15,310 nucleotides of DNA, taken from contig CATYEP010000035.1 in NCBI GenBank assembly GCA_958405585.1, positions 1-15,310 of the forward strand, written 5' to 3'. The position numbers and the translations under genes were made by a program. This DNA comes from an uncultured Eubacteriales bacterium (lineage in GTDB: Bacteria > Bacillota > Clostridia > Christensenellales > Borkfalkiaceae). Each line of letters opens with the position of its first letter. Position 1 is the first letter of the stretch. Under the pieces are notes generated by a model, which saw nothing but the letters and a program-made list of their open reading frames with translations, was not told the DNA's origin and did not search any database. This document shows positions 1 to 6,625 of this stretch, one piece after another.

Positions 1-563
1 GGTATATTGTCCGATGAATCACCCATCAAAGCTTTCATGTCGATGACCTGCGACGGTTTGTAACCTATAAGCTGTTCAAAATTATTTTTATTGAGCTTCA
101 AAAGTTCACTCACACCTGTCTTGGTTATAAAAACATCCGTCACATCGTCTACAAGCTGATAAGCATCTCTGTCTCCCGTAATGATAATGCTGTGCGTATC
201 CGAAAAAGCGTGCGACAACGTTCCGATCAGGTCATCCGCTTCGTATCCCTCTTTCTCGCACATCGTGATATTCATGGAATGAAGCAGAGATTTGAGCATC
301 CCGACCTGAACAACCAGATCGTCCGGCATCGGTTTCCTTGTTGCCTTATATCCATCGTACATTTTATGGCGAAATGTCGGCGCTTTCAAATCGAACGTAA
401 CGATCAGCCGATCGGGTTTGTTGTCCTGAATAATTTTCAAAAGCAATTTTATAAAACCAAAGACTGCATTGGTGGGAGTTCCGTCCCTGGTCGTCAAAAG
501 TTTTGTCGCGTAAAATGCCCGATTCAAAAGGCTGTTTCCGTCAATCAGCACAAGCTCTTTCAT
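1..563 (-). CDS. polA: DNA polymerase I, N-terminal 5'-3' exonuclease part (partial, 3' end beyond window)
   Basis: Only the first 187 codons are in the window; the frame is still open at position 1. The translation (starting MKELVLIDGNSL) carries the FEN-type 5' nuclease residues of bacterial PolA: the metal-binding Asp in IDGNS (residue 8), EADD (108-111), GDRD (130-133) and the helix-3-turn-helix start GDSSDN (181-186). In the family this domain removes RNA primers and flaps during Okazaki fragment maturation and repair. The ATG at 561-563 has a good ribosome binding site (GGAGG about 5 nt upstream) and lies about 27 nt from a predicted start of transcription. The C-terminal polymerase domain cannot be seen, so a stand-alone 5'-3' exonuclease of the YpcP type is the alternative. 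Full-length polA is the more usual partner of such an N-terminus. Confidence 0.9.
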   Translation of the reverse strand, partial: MKELVLIDGNSLLNRAFYATKLLTTRDGTPTNAVFGFIKLLLKIIQDNKPDRLIVTFDLKAPTFRHKMYDGYKATRKPMPDDLVVQVGMLKSLLHSMNITMCEKEGYEADDLIGTLSHAFSDTHSIIITGDRDAYQLVDDVTDVFITKTGVSELLKLNKNNFEQLIGYKPSQVIDMKALMGDSSDNI

Positions 564-596
564 AGTTCCTCCGTGCGGGAATACTTTTCTACCCAT

Positions 597-625
597 ATTA
601 TACCAAAATTTTTTTACTTTAGCAA
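597..625 (-). promoter_or_regulatory. Predicted sigma-A promoter of polA
   Basis: On the minus strand TTGCTA (620-625) and TATAAT (597-602) are separated by 17 bp. A TG one base upstream of the -10 makes it an extended -10 element. Transcription would start near 590, giving a leader of about 27 nt that contains the GGAGG site. Nothing else was recognised in the rest of the 564-805 gap. Confidence 0.7.
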
Positions 626-805
626 GAGCCGATCCCGCTTTCTGCCTCTTTCATCTTAAATTTTGAACATTTCAGTCTGTCTTTATTCTGTCCCACAAAA
701 TACGCGCAGTCCTTCCCACCGACATACTTCAGACAGTCTTGTTCAATCTCTGAATTTTAGTTGCCGCAATATAGCTGAACCTGTTTTCTGTTTCTTGCTT
801 GCCGT

Positions 806-841
806 AAAACAAAAAGAGCCATACCCGAAAGTACAGCTCTT
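806..841 (-). terminator. Rho-independent terminator after the abcF-lgt-DUF4870 operon
   Basis: On the minus strand AAGAGC (836-841) pairs with GCTCTT (814-819). The stem is extended by inner T-G, G-T, T-A, A-T and C-G pairs around a TTTCGG loop, and is followed by TTTTTGTTTT. It lies about 30 bp past the stop codon of the gene at 872-1294 and separates this operon from polA. Confidence 0.8.
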
Positions 842-871
842 ACTCTCTTTTCTTAAATCATGAAAGGACGA

Positions 872-1294
872 TCACGAAATGATCCGGATATTTCCGATAA
901 GCGGAAGCTTTGTCTTCTCTTCCTGAACGACCGAAACGATCCCGAGTATGCAAGCGATCAAAATGACGACGCCGAGAACGCCCCCGATAATCCCGAAAAT
1001 AAATCCGATGGCAGGGATCATTCCGAGAATACCGCATAAAGCACTCACAATAATGCTTGTAAGCAAAATTACGAGCGACTGATTCGCATGAAATTTAGCA
1101 AAATCATCTTTCGGGTACAGGATCAGCGGCAAAAAGAATAAAATTCCGAACACATAAGCCAAACAGCATACAATCTTTTTCTTTTGCATTTCTTCTAAAT
1201 CCGCTGACTCTTTCTTTTCCTTTGAAGCACTGCTCTCCGCTTCTTTATCATCCGCCGCAGAGTTTTCCTGCTTCTCAAAAGGATCTTTATCCAT
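872..1294 (-). CDS. Small DUF4870/Tic20-like membrane protein
   Basis: This 140-residue protein has a charged, Glu/Lys/Ser-rich N-terminal tail (1-38) and then three to four hydrophobic segments (about 40-60, 73-92, 94-123). The motif FHANQ at 68-72, just after the first membrane segment and a PKDDFAKF turn, is typical of DUF4870 (Tic20-like) proteins as I know that family. Its biochemical role is not established and I do not assign one. The start ATG has a strong AGGAGGGG ribosome binding site. It follows lgt by 3 bp, so it is translated from the same mRNA, and a terminator follows. The family call rests on motif recognition only. Confidence 0.7.
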   Translation of the reverse strand: MDKDPFEKQENSAADDKEAESSASKEKKESADLEEMQKKKIVCCLAYVFGILFFLPLILYPKDDFAKFHANQSLVILLTSIIVSALCGILGMIPAIGFIFGIIGGVLGVVILIACILGIVSVVQEEKTKLPLIGNIRIIS

Positions 1295-1297
1295 CCT

Positions 1298-2176
1298 TCA
1301 CCCCTCCTTTGATTGTTTTTCTTTATCAACCGTCTCTGAACTTTCTCTTAAATCCGGAGCGATGAAAACTTGCCGCCCCTTTTTCTTCCTGATCACGTAA
1401 TATGCGGCAATCAGCGCAATGCCGATCAATACCATCAAAATTGCCGTAACCTGAGAAGGCGTCAGCCCGGGAATAAACGAAGCTCCTCGGTCGTCCGTGC
1501 GGAAAAATTCGATAACAAATCGCCAGACTCCATACCCGATCAGATATCCCGACAAGCCAAACCCTTTTTTCTTCCAGACCAGCATAAAGAGAAGTGCCGC
1601 CAATAAAAACAGAAAAATTGCTTCAAACAACTGGATCGGGACTACCTTTTCCCAGCCGTATTTTCCCGCCGATATTTCCACCCACTGTGTTATTCCGTAC
1701 CAGGCGTCCGTAACTCCGCCGTGACAGCAGCCCGCCGTAAGGCAGCCGATCCTTCCGAATCCATGCGCCAACGGAATACACGCTGCCGCAATGTTGGCAA
1801 ACGTCGGAAGCCACTCCACAGAAGTTTTCATGCTTTTGAAAAGCAATCTGCCTCCAATGAAATAAATCAGCAACATGCTGACCGCTCCGCCGATAAAACC
1901 ACCGTAAAACGTCGATCCGGTATTGCCGTTCAGCTCAAATTTTCCCGTTGCAAGCGCATTGTAAAACGCCTGAAACAACACCGCTGAAAGATAACCGATC
2001 ACAAACGCCGCAACGGCTCCGATCAGTATCAGGTTCTGTAATTTCGCCGGCATTTTGCGGCGGTCTGCCAGGATCCGAAAAAGAACAAGTGCCGCAATAA
2101 CGCCAAGCAAAATAAAAATCTCGTACAGAGTTATTCCTGTCCCGTCCGGAAATGTGATAATTTTATATGGATACAT
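1298..2176 (-). CDS. lgt: Prolipoprotein diacylglyceryl transferase (Lgt)
   Basis: The 292-residue polytopic membrane protein transfers a diacylglyceryl group from phosphatidylglycerol to the lipobox cysteine of prolipoproteins, the first step of lipoprotein maturation at the outer face of the cytoplasmic membrane. Visible family marks are TFYGGFIGG (89-97), HGFGRIGC (138-145) running into the Cys-rich GCC (149-151), PIQLFEA (180-186), the conserved Arg219/Glu223/Arg226 region with RTDDRG (226-231), and LTPSQ (238-242). The GRIGC...GCC variant is the form often seen in anaerobic Bacillota in place of the GRIGNFIN motif. A basic cytosolic tail ends the protein. The gene lies 16 bp after abcF and 3 bp before the next gene. 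Its ribosome binding site (GGGA) is weak, suggesting coupling to abcF. A likely client, the ApbE lipoprotein, is encoded at 6626-7858. Confidence 0.92.
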   Translation of the reverse strand: MYPYKIITFPDGTGITLYEIFILLGVIAALVLFRILADRRKMPAKLQNLILIGAVAAFVIGYLSAVLFQAFYNALATGKFELNGNTGSTFYGGFIGGAVSMLLIYFIGGRLLFKSMKTSVEWLPTFANIAAACIPLAHGFGRIGCLTAGCCHGGVTDAWYGITQWVEISAGKYGWEKVVPIQLFEAIFLFLLAALLFMLVWKKKGFGLSGYLIGYGVWRFVIEFFRTDDRGASFIPGLTPSQVTAILMVLIGIALIAAYYVIRKKKGRQVFIAPDLRESSETVDKEKQSKEG

Positions 2177-2192
2177 TTTTTATTTCCCGTTT

Positions 2193-3770
2193 TCAGTTGT
2201 TCGTTATGTCGAGATATTCATCATAAGTAACATTTTTGTCGAAAGTCTTTTTCTCGTTGATCTCAATAATGCGATTGGCAACGGTATTCATCAATTCCTG
2301 GTCGTGAGACGTAAACAACATGCAGCCTTTAAAATTCTGCATTCCGTTATTGAGTGCCGTGATCGATTCCAGATCCAGATGGTTCGTCGGCTCGTCCATG
2401 ATCAGGAAATTGCTGCCCTCAAGCATCATTTTTGCAAGCATACAGCGAACTTTTTCGCCTCCGGACAAAACCTTGGCTTTTTTCAGAGCTTCCTCTCCGG
2501 AAAATAGCATCCTGCCCAACCAACCGCGCAGATATTCTTCGTAATGATCATTTGAAAACTGACTCAGCCATTCCACCAGATTCAAATCACAGTTTTCAAA
2601 GAATTCGTTGTTGTTCTGCGGCAGTACGGACAGGGATATCGTCTTTCCCCACTTGACCGTTCCCGCATCGGGCTGTACTTTTCCGGTCAGAATATCAAAG
2701 AGCATGGTGATCGTCGTACTCTTATCGCTGACAAAACCGATCTTGTCATTCTTCTGCACAATAAAATCCACATCTTCAAAATAGCCTTTCTTCGTCAGCC
2801 CTTCCACGATGAGAATGTCGTTTCCGATCTCTCTTTCAAACTTAAAATCAATAAAAGGATATTTGCGCAATGAGGGTTTAATATCATTTAAAGTAAGACG
2901 CTCCAGTTCTTTTTTGCGGGACGTTGCCTGTCTGGATTTGGATGCGTTCGCGGCAAATCTCGCAATAAACTCCTGCAATTCCTTGGCACGCTGTTCCATT
3001 TTCTTATTCTGGTCACGCATCTGACGCGCAATCAACTGACTTGTCTGATACCAGAAATCGTAGTTTCCCAAATACAACTGGATTTTCCCGAAATCCACAT
3101 CACAAATATATGTGCAGACTTTATTCAGAAAATGCCTGTTGTGCGAAACGATTATAATCGTATTTTCAAAATCCAACAAATAATTTTCCAGCCAACGCAC
3201 CGTCTTGATATCCAGATTGTTGGTCGGCTCGTCCAACAGCAGAACATCCGGATTACCGAAAAGCGCCTGCGCAAGCAATACCTTGACTTTCATCTTCGCA
3301 TCAAGGTCTCCCATCAGCGTATAATGGTATTCCGCAGGGATATCCAATTCATTCAGGAGCGTCTGCGCTTCCGATTCCGCTTCCCACCCGTTCAATTCCG
3401 CAAACTCGCTTTCCAATTCGGATGCACGAATGCCATCCTCTTCCGAAAAATCAGGCTTCGCATACAGGGCGTCCTTTTCATCCATGATCTGCACAAGCCG
3501 CTTATGCCCCAGCATGACCGTGCGAACGACCGTCTGATCATCGTAAGCGTTCTGGTTCTGCATCAAAACCGACATACGTTCATTCTTATCGAGCGTAACT
3601 TCGCCTTTATTCGGCTCAATTTCACCCGACAGTACTTTTAAAAACGTTGATTTCCCGGCACCGTTTGCGCCAATAATCCCATAACAATTGCCTTTCGTAA
3701 ATTTCAGATTGACATCTTCAAACAGTTTTTTGCTGCCGTATTGCAGGCTGACATTCGTTACCTGTAACAT
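2193..3770 (-). CDS. ABC-F family ATPase (YbiT/YkpA-like)
   Basis: This soluble 525-residue protein has two ATP-binding cassettes and no membrane segment, the layout of ABC-F proteins that act on ribosomes. Cassette 1 has Walker A GANGAGKST (34-42), a weak signature region around 153-166 (MGDLDAKMKVK) and Walker B LLLDE (177-181). A charged linker (about 240-300) corresponds to the P-site-tRNA-interacting region. Cassette 2 has a perfect LSGGEK signature (435-440), Walker B LIMDE (456-460) and the switch His489. Its Walker A (345-356) is degenerate, with Ile where the invariant Lys should be. Length, EPTNNLD/EPTNHLD motifs and overall similarity fit the YbiT/YkpA branch rather than antibiotic-resistance ABC-Fs, but substrate and role are unknown. 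It is the first gene of the operon with lgt and the DUF4870-like gene. Confidence 0.9.
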   Translation of the reverse strand: MLQVTNVSLQYGSKKLFEDVNLKFTKGNCYGIIGANGAGKSTFLKVLSGEIEPNKGEVTLDKNERMSVLMQNQNAYDDQTVVRTVMLGHKRLVQIMDEKDALYAKPDFSEEDGIRASELESEFAELNGWEAESEAQTLLNELDIPAEYHYTLMGDLDAKMKVKVLLAQALFGNPDVLLLDEPTNNLDIKTVRWLENYLLDFENTIIIVSHNRHFLNKVCTYICDVDFGKIQLYLGNYDFWYQTSQLIARQMRDQNKKMEQRAKELQEFIARFAANASKSRQATSRKKELERLTLNDIKPSLRKYPFIDFKFEREIGNDILIVEGLTKKGYFEDVDFIVQKNDKIGFVSDKSTTITMLFDILTGKVQPDAGTVKWGKTISLSVLPQNNNEFFENCDLNLVEWLSQFSNDHYEEYLRGWLGRMLFSGEEALKKAKVLSGGEKVRCMLAKMMLEGSNFLIMDEPTNHLDLESITALNNGMQNFKGCMLFTSHDQELMNTVANRIIEINEKKTFDKNVTYDEYLDITNN

Positions 3771-3799
3771 GATTACCTCGTTTCCAGTTATTCCGTTTC

Positions 3800-3828
3800 A
3801 TTATAGCACAGAACTTTTAAAATAACAA
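3800..3828 (-). promoter_or_regulatory. Predicted sigma-A promoter of the abcF-lgt-DUF4870 operon
   Basis: On the minus strand TTGTTA (3823-3828) is followed after 17 bp by TATAAT (3800-3805) with TG one base upstream (extended -10). Transcription would start near 3793, about 23 nt before the abcF ATG, which has a GAGG ribosome binding site. Confidence 0.7.
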
Positions 3829-3840
3829 ACAAATAACCCC

Positions 3841-4251
3841 GTCGCAAATAAAATTCCGAAACCGCTCTCCTGTATGATCCGCCTTCGATTCTTCGACGCA
3901 AACAGGATATGGCAATGCGCCTTCCTCTTTGTATGTGCTGATTCCCTGTCTTTCTTTTGCGTCAATTGCCAGTCACTCCAATTGCCTGACAGGATTTTCT
4001 ATTTGCCCACCTTTATAAAAAGTCTATTCAGTTGCTCAGCAAGTTGTTATTATAAACAACAAAAAAGCCCTGAAATACTCATCGTTTTTCAAGGCTTTTA
4101 TAGCGGACTGCATTATCATCCACTAAACATGGCGCAAAAAACAAATTAAAATCCAAACCATAAACCAGTCAAGAGAAGTTCTCCCTGCCATTTTTCTCGC
4201 GTGGATTAAAACCTCGCAGAACCCACAGCTTCGTTTACGAAGTATAGTTGG
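3841..4251. other. Non-coding gap of about 410 bp, mostly featureless
   Basis: No convincing gene is visible on either strand. A 91-codon plus-strand frame (3874-4149) has no recognisable domain, no clear ribosome binding site, and runs through a terminator hairpin. The stretch holds the 3' untranslated region and terminator of the hydrolase gene (4056-4099), a short inverted repeat GTTGTT/AACAAC (4043-4048 and 4055-4060), an 8-bp direct repeat CAATTGCC (3963-3970 and 3979-3986) and a small hairpin CTTCG-TTTA-CGAAG (4229-4242). Confidence 0.6.
4056..4099 (-). terminator. Rho-independent terminator downstream of the alpha/beta hydrolase gene
   Basis: AAAAGCC (minus strand of 4093-4099) pairs with GGCTTTT (4063-4069), with a further TGAAA/TTTCA inner stem after one mismatch. 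On the minus strand it is followed by a run of T's and TTGTTT. It lies about 150 bp after the hydrolase stop. A T-rich tract on the other side may let it work in both directions. Confidence 0.7.
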
Positions 4252-5322
4252 CTAAACTTCTAAATACAAGTTATAAAAGTTGACGATACTTTCAAACAGT
4301 TCTTTATTTAATCTATTGCAATAAATACTCCTCTTAAGATGCTCATTGTAATATTCTGCTCGTTCCTCGTATGTAGGTGAGTCACTGAAATAATCGTTCA
4401 TACTCTCTGTAAATTCGTCCATATAATTTATATATGCATCAGAATAAAGTATATTAATGTGTCCTCTATCGTCATACTTAACAAATCTAAACCGAGAGTC
4501 GTCGGAATAGTGTTGGTAATAGAAGTCGTAGCCGTATTGGATAGGTACGGTTGTATCGTCGCTACTGTGTGCAATAAAAACACCGCATTCAGCGTTGGCA
4601 AAACCAGAAAGTGCAGTAACTGACGAGTATTCGCCACATTTCATACTTTCAATCGAATTGACGTACGGCATCATAAAGTTAATAAAGCTGCCTACCATCA
4701 ACTCACCCTGTGCGCGAATGAGGTCACCTGATTGATTGAAGCCTGCTATAGAGGCAACCGCCTTAACCTCAGGGTGATAGTTAAGAACCGCGCTCACGCA
4801 GTACCCGCCCCAACTATGTCCCCACAGCATAACAGGTAAGTCCTTAAGTTTATCTATTGATTGAACAAAATCAATTGCATAATTTAAATCGGCAACACCT
4901 TGAGGAATACCGTTTATGCCGTCGCCATCGCTCTCGTCATTGCCCGTAGAGTCATATGCAAATACACTATAACCGTTTTGCGTAAAATAATAAGCAATGT
5001 CCATATAAGTGTTATGTCCACCACCAAGCCCGTGCGACATTACGATAAGGGCTTTACTATCTGAATCATCTATGTAATAATGGTAGCCGACAAGTTTTTG
5101 GTTGTCATTCGAGGTGAATTCATATCTGTCCGCATTAAGTCCATCAAAGTCCTCGATATGAAATTTAAGATAGTCTAACGTTTGATACCTTACTCCAAAT
5201 ACGCTGTTATATAAAATAACACCGATCGTATATGGAGCAATCAAAAATATAATCAGTAGTAAAGAGGCAAGTACAATTGAGGCTATAATTAGCAACTTCT
5301 TCATTTGCTTTTTTAATGTCAT
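4252..5322 (-). CDS. Membrane-anchored alpha/beta hydrolase (serine hydrolase)
   Basis: The 356-residue protein begins with a basic stretch and one hydrophobic segment (about 9-30), which could be a signal anchor or an uncleaved signal peptide placing the enzyme outside the membrane. The alpha/beta hydrolase fold is shown by the oxyanion motif SHG (96-98), the nucleophile elbow GHSWGG with Ser170, an acid at Asp255 or Asp256 in HSSDDTTVP, and the catalytic His288 in DRGHIN. It resembles the serine-aminopeptidase/lysophospholipase-type hydrolases; substrate is unknown. The ATG is preceded by GAGG and a strong private promoter, so the gene is monocistronic. It is clearly more AT-rich than its neighbours and sits between a tRNA terminator and an unrelated operon, so I infer recent acquisition. 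A second in-frame Met at residue 7 is an alternative start. Confidence 0.88.
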   Translation of the reverse strand: MTLKKQMKKLLIIASIVLASLLLIIFLIAPYTIGVILYNSVFGVRYQTLDYLKFHIEDFDGLNADRYEFTSNDNQKLVGYHYYIDDSDSKALIVMSHGLGGGHNTYMDIAYYFTQNGYSVFAYDSTGNDESDGDGINGIPQGVADLNYAIDFVQSIDKLKDLPVMLWGHSWGGYCVSAVLNYHPEVKAVASIAGFNQSGDLIRAQGELMVGSFINFMMPYVNSIESMKCGEYSSVTALSGFANAECGVFIAHSSDDTTVPIQYGYDFYYQHYSDDSRFRFVKYDDRGHINILYSDAYINYMDEFTESMNDYFSDSPTYEERAEYYNEHLKRSIYCNRLNKELFESIVNFYNLYLEV

Positions 5323-5349
5323 ATGTTTATCCTCATAATTATTAAAAAA

Positions 5350-5378
5350 ATTATCTCATAATTTAACTATTATTTCAA
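5350..5378 (-). promoter_or_regulatory. Predicted sigma-A promoter of the hydrolase gene
   Basis: On the minus strand TTGAAA (5373-5378) and GATAAT (5350-5355) are separated by 17 bp, with TG one base upstream of the -10. Transcription would start near 5343, about 20 nt before the ATG. Confidence 0.7.
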
Positions 5379-5481
5379 GCATTTTACTTTAAAATTAAAA
5401 TTACGCTCCAAACCTATACCCACACGACAAACACTTTTCGAAAATCTGAATACCAAAAATTTCGCATTGAACCGTGAAAAA

Positions 5482-5510
5482 CAAAAAAAGCACCCGAAAA
5501 AGGTGCTTTT
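5482..5510 (-). terminator. Strong terminator after tRNA-Ser (and the degV-apbE cluster)
   Basis: On the minus strand AAAAGCACC (5502-5510) pairs with GGTGCTTTT (5486-5494) around a TTTTTCG loop and is followed by TTTTTG. It starts one base after the encoded CCA of the tRNA and would also stop readthrough from the upstream protein-coding cluster. Confidence 0.9.
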
Positions 5511-5511
5511 C

Positions 5512-5603
5512 TGGCGCAGAGAAAGGGATTTGAACCCTTGTTACCCTTATGGGGGTAAACACGATTTCGAGTCGTGCGCGTTCGACCGCTCCGCCATCTC
5601 TGC
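5512..5603 (-). tRNA. tRNA-Ser (anticodon CGA)
   Basis: The minus strand folds as a class II tRNA. The acceptor GCAGAGA pairs with TCTCTGC, followed by a discriminator G and an encoded CCA. The anticodon stem CACGA/TCGTG holds loop CTCGAAA with anticodon CGA (plus-strand 5567-5569), which reads UCG serine codons. A long variable arm TTACCC/GGGTAA is typical of serine tRNAs, and the T arm AAGGG-TTCAAAT-CCCTT is canonical. The gene has its own consensus promoter and a terminator immediately downstream. Confidence 0.97.
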
Positions 5604-5608
5604 ATTTG

Positions 5609-5628
5609 TGCTTGCGTTTTAACAAGCA
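5609..5628. other. Small hairpin in the tRNA-Ser leader
   Basis: TGCTTG (5609-5614) and CAAGCA (5623-5628) form a 6-bp stem with an 8-base loop only 5 bases before the mature tRNA 5' end. It may help separate the leader from the tRNA for RNase P processing; that role is inference. Confidence 0.4.
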
Positions 5629-5652
5629 TCCATTATTTAACCACTGTTTTAT

Positions 5653-5681
5653 ATTATAACTCTTTATTTTAAATTTGTCAA
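5653..5681 (-). promoter_or_regulatory. Perfect consensus sigma-A promoter for tRNA-Ser
   Basis: On the minus strand TTGACA (5676-5681) and TATAAT (5653-5658), both perfect, are exactly 17 bp apart. Transcription would start near 5646, leaving a leader of about 43 nt before the tRNA. The -35 hexamer and much of the spacer lie inside the last codons of the Gx transporter gene, which ends at 5664. Confidence 0.88.
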
Positions 5682-6185
5682 TCTTTCAGGCAAATGTTTT
5701 ACACATAAAGTAGTTAAAATTCCGACAATTATTCCCGCCGCCAGACTGAATCCTCCGACGAACGGTAACTGAACATACAAGGAAGGCGCTTCCATGATCA
5801 AAACCGCAACACTCGTGCGCGCTATATTACTCAAAATTGCGCCTGCAACACTGACAGAAACAAGACTTACTTTCGGAAATACCGCCGCGTACAGCCCTGT
5901 CATGATAAGATACGCACATACGCTCCCTGCCAGATTAAAGACAATCGCAAAACCGCTCCAGGATATCAGCCCTGTCAAAAGGTTTTTAGCCAAAACAAAT
6001 AAAAATGCCTTCCCTGCCCCGTAATAAATGATCACAAGCAGAACAAAAACATTCGCCAGCCCCATTTTGACATACGGAGCTACCGGCAGCAACGGCGGAG
6101 TCAAAGATTCTATCAAAAATACGATACTCGCTGCCGCAAGCATAATTCCAAGCACGGAAATTTCATGCGCCGAAATTTTTTTCAT
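5664..6185 (-). CDS. Gx transporter family / heptaprenyl diphosphate synthase component I-like membrane protein (EetB-like)
   Basis: This 173-residue protein is almost wholly hydrophobic, with about five to six membrane segments. PLLPVAPYVKMGLANV (31-46), the small-residue segment near 57-82 (including NLLTG) and an FNLAGS motif near 83-88 match the family named heptaprenyl diphosphate synthase component I or Gx transporter (Hpre_diP_synt_I), whose architecture resembles ECF S-components. I do not believe it is catalytic. Members of this family stand beside NusG-domain-II and ApbE genes in Gram-positive extracellular electron transfer loci, where it is called EetB; that equivalence is from memory and neighbourhood. 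Its ATG overlaps the upstream stop in an ATGA, indicating translational coupling. Confidence 0.78.
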   Translation of the reverse strand: MKKISAHEISVLGIMLAAASIVFLIESLTPPLLPVAPYVKMGLANVFVLLVIIYYGAGKAFLFVLAKNLLTGLISWSGFAIVFNLAGSVCAYLIMTGLYAAVFPKVSLVSVSVAGAILSNIARTSVAVLIMEAPSLYVQLPFVGGFSLAAGIIVGILTTLCVKHLPERLTNLK

Positions 6186-6619
6186 ACGTCCGTCTCCAAT
6201 CCCTTGCCGCGAATCTCTATACGCAGATCATGCGGCACGCAGATGATCTCCCCCCAACTGTGCGCACCTAAATGTTCGCAGGTATGATCCGAACAGTCTG
6301 CCCCGCTTACGCGGACAGTTCCGCCCTGAACCGAAATTCTGTTAAAATTCGTATAGCCGTCCGAATCTTCGTATTTCTCCACAATCCCTTTGCCGTTTTC
6401 TATATAAAAAATATATTCCGCATCTCTCTCCAACAAAGCACTGAAGATCTGCTCCCCCCGATAATACACATAGAAAGCATCCCCTTTTTCCTTCGGGATC
6501 AGAAATGCGACAAACACAAAAAAAGCAATCAGCAGAAGCGCCGCCGCAAATACTGCGACGTCTCCTAAAACAAAATATTTTTGTTTTTTTATCTGATCTA
6601 TTTTTTCGTACCTGTTCAT
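6182..6619 (-). CDS. Membrane-anchored NusG domain II protein (EetA-like)
   Basis: The 145-residue protein has a short basic N-terminus, one membrane segment (about 18-41) and a soluble domain predicted outside the membrane. The C-terminal part has the NusG-domain-II pattern: a GGTVRV strand, then C109-SDHT-C114, a His/Gly-rich stretch, and IICVPHDLRIEI containing Cys127. The three cysteines are characteristic of these extracytoplasmic NusG_II proteins rather than of the transcription factor NusG, which this is not. It lies 6 bp after apbE and overlaps the next gene by 4 bp. Proteins of this type occur in flavinylation/electron-transfer loci, where one is named EetA; the exact role is unknown. 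The ribosome binding site is weak, so coupling to apbE is likely. Confidence 0.8.
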   Translation of the reverse strand: MNRYEKIDQIKKQKYFVLGDVAVFAAALLLIAFFVFVAFLIPKEKGDAFYVYYRGEQIFSALLERDAEYIFYIENGKGIVEKYEDSDGYTNFNRISVQGGTVRVSGADCSDHTCEHLGAHSWGEIICVPHDLRIEIRGKGLETDV

Positions 6620-6625
6620 ATGTTT

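Noticed and set aside
192..863. Plus-strand frames of 155 and 66 codons at the left edge
   Set aside because: The first is antisense to polA and covers its promoter. The second overlaps the terminator of the DUF4870 operon. Neither has recognisable features.
3874..4149. 91-codon plus-strand open frame in the non-coding gap
   Set aside because: No domain, no good ribosome binding site, and it reads through a terminator hairpin and inverted repeats.
3841..5603. Genomic island inserted at the tRNA-Ser 3' end
   Set aside because: I looked for a second copy of the tRNA 3' end in 3841-4251 and for an integrase and found neither. Foreign origin of the hydrolase is kept only as a compositional suggestion.
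5401..5629. Two minus-strand frames of about 70 codons across the tRNA
   Set aside because: They are translations of the tRNA-Ser gene and its terminator.
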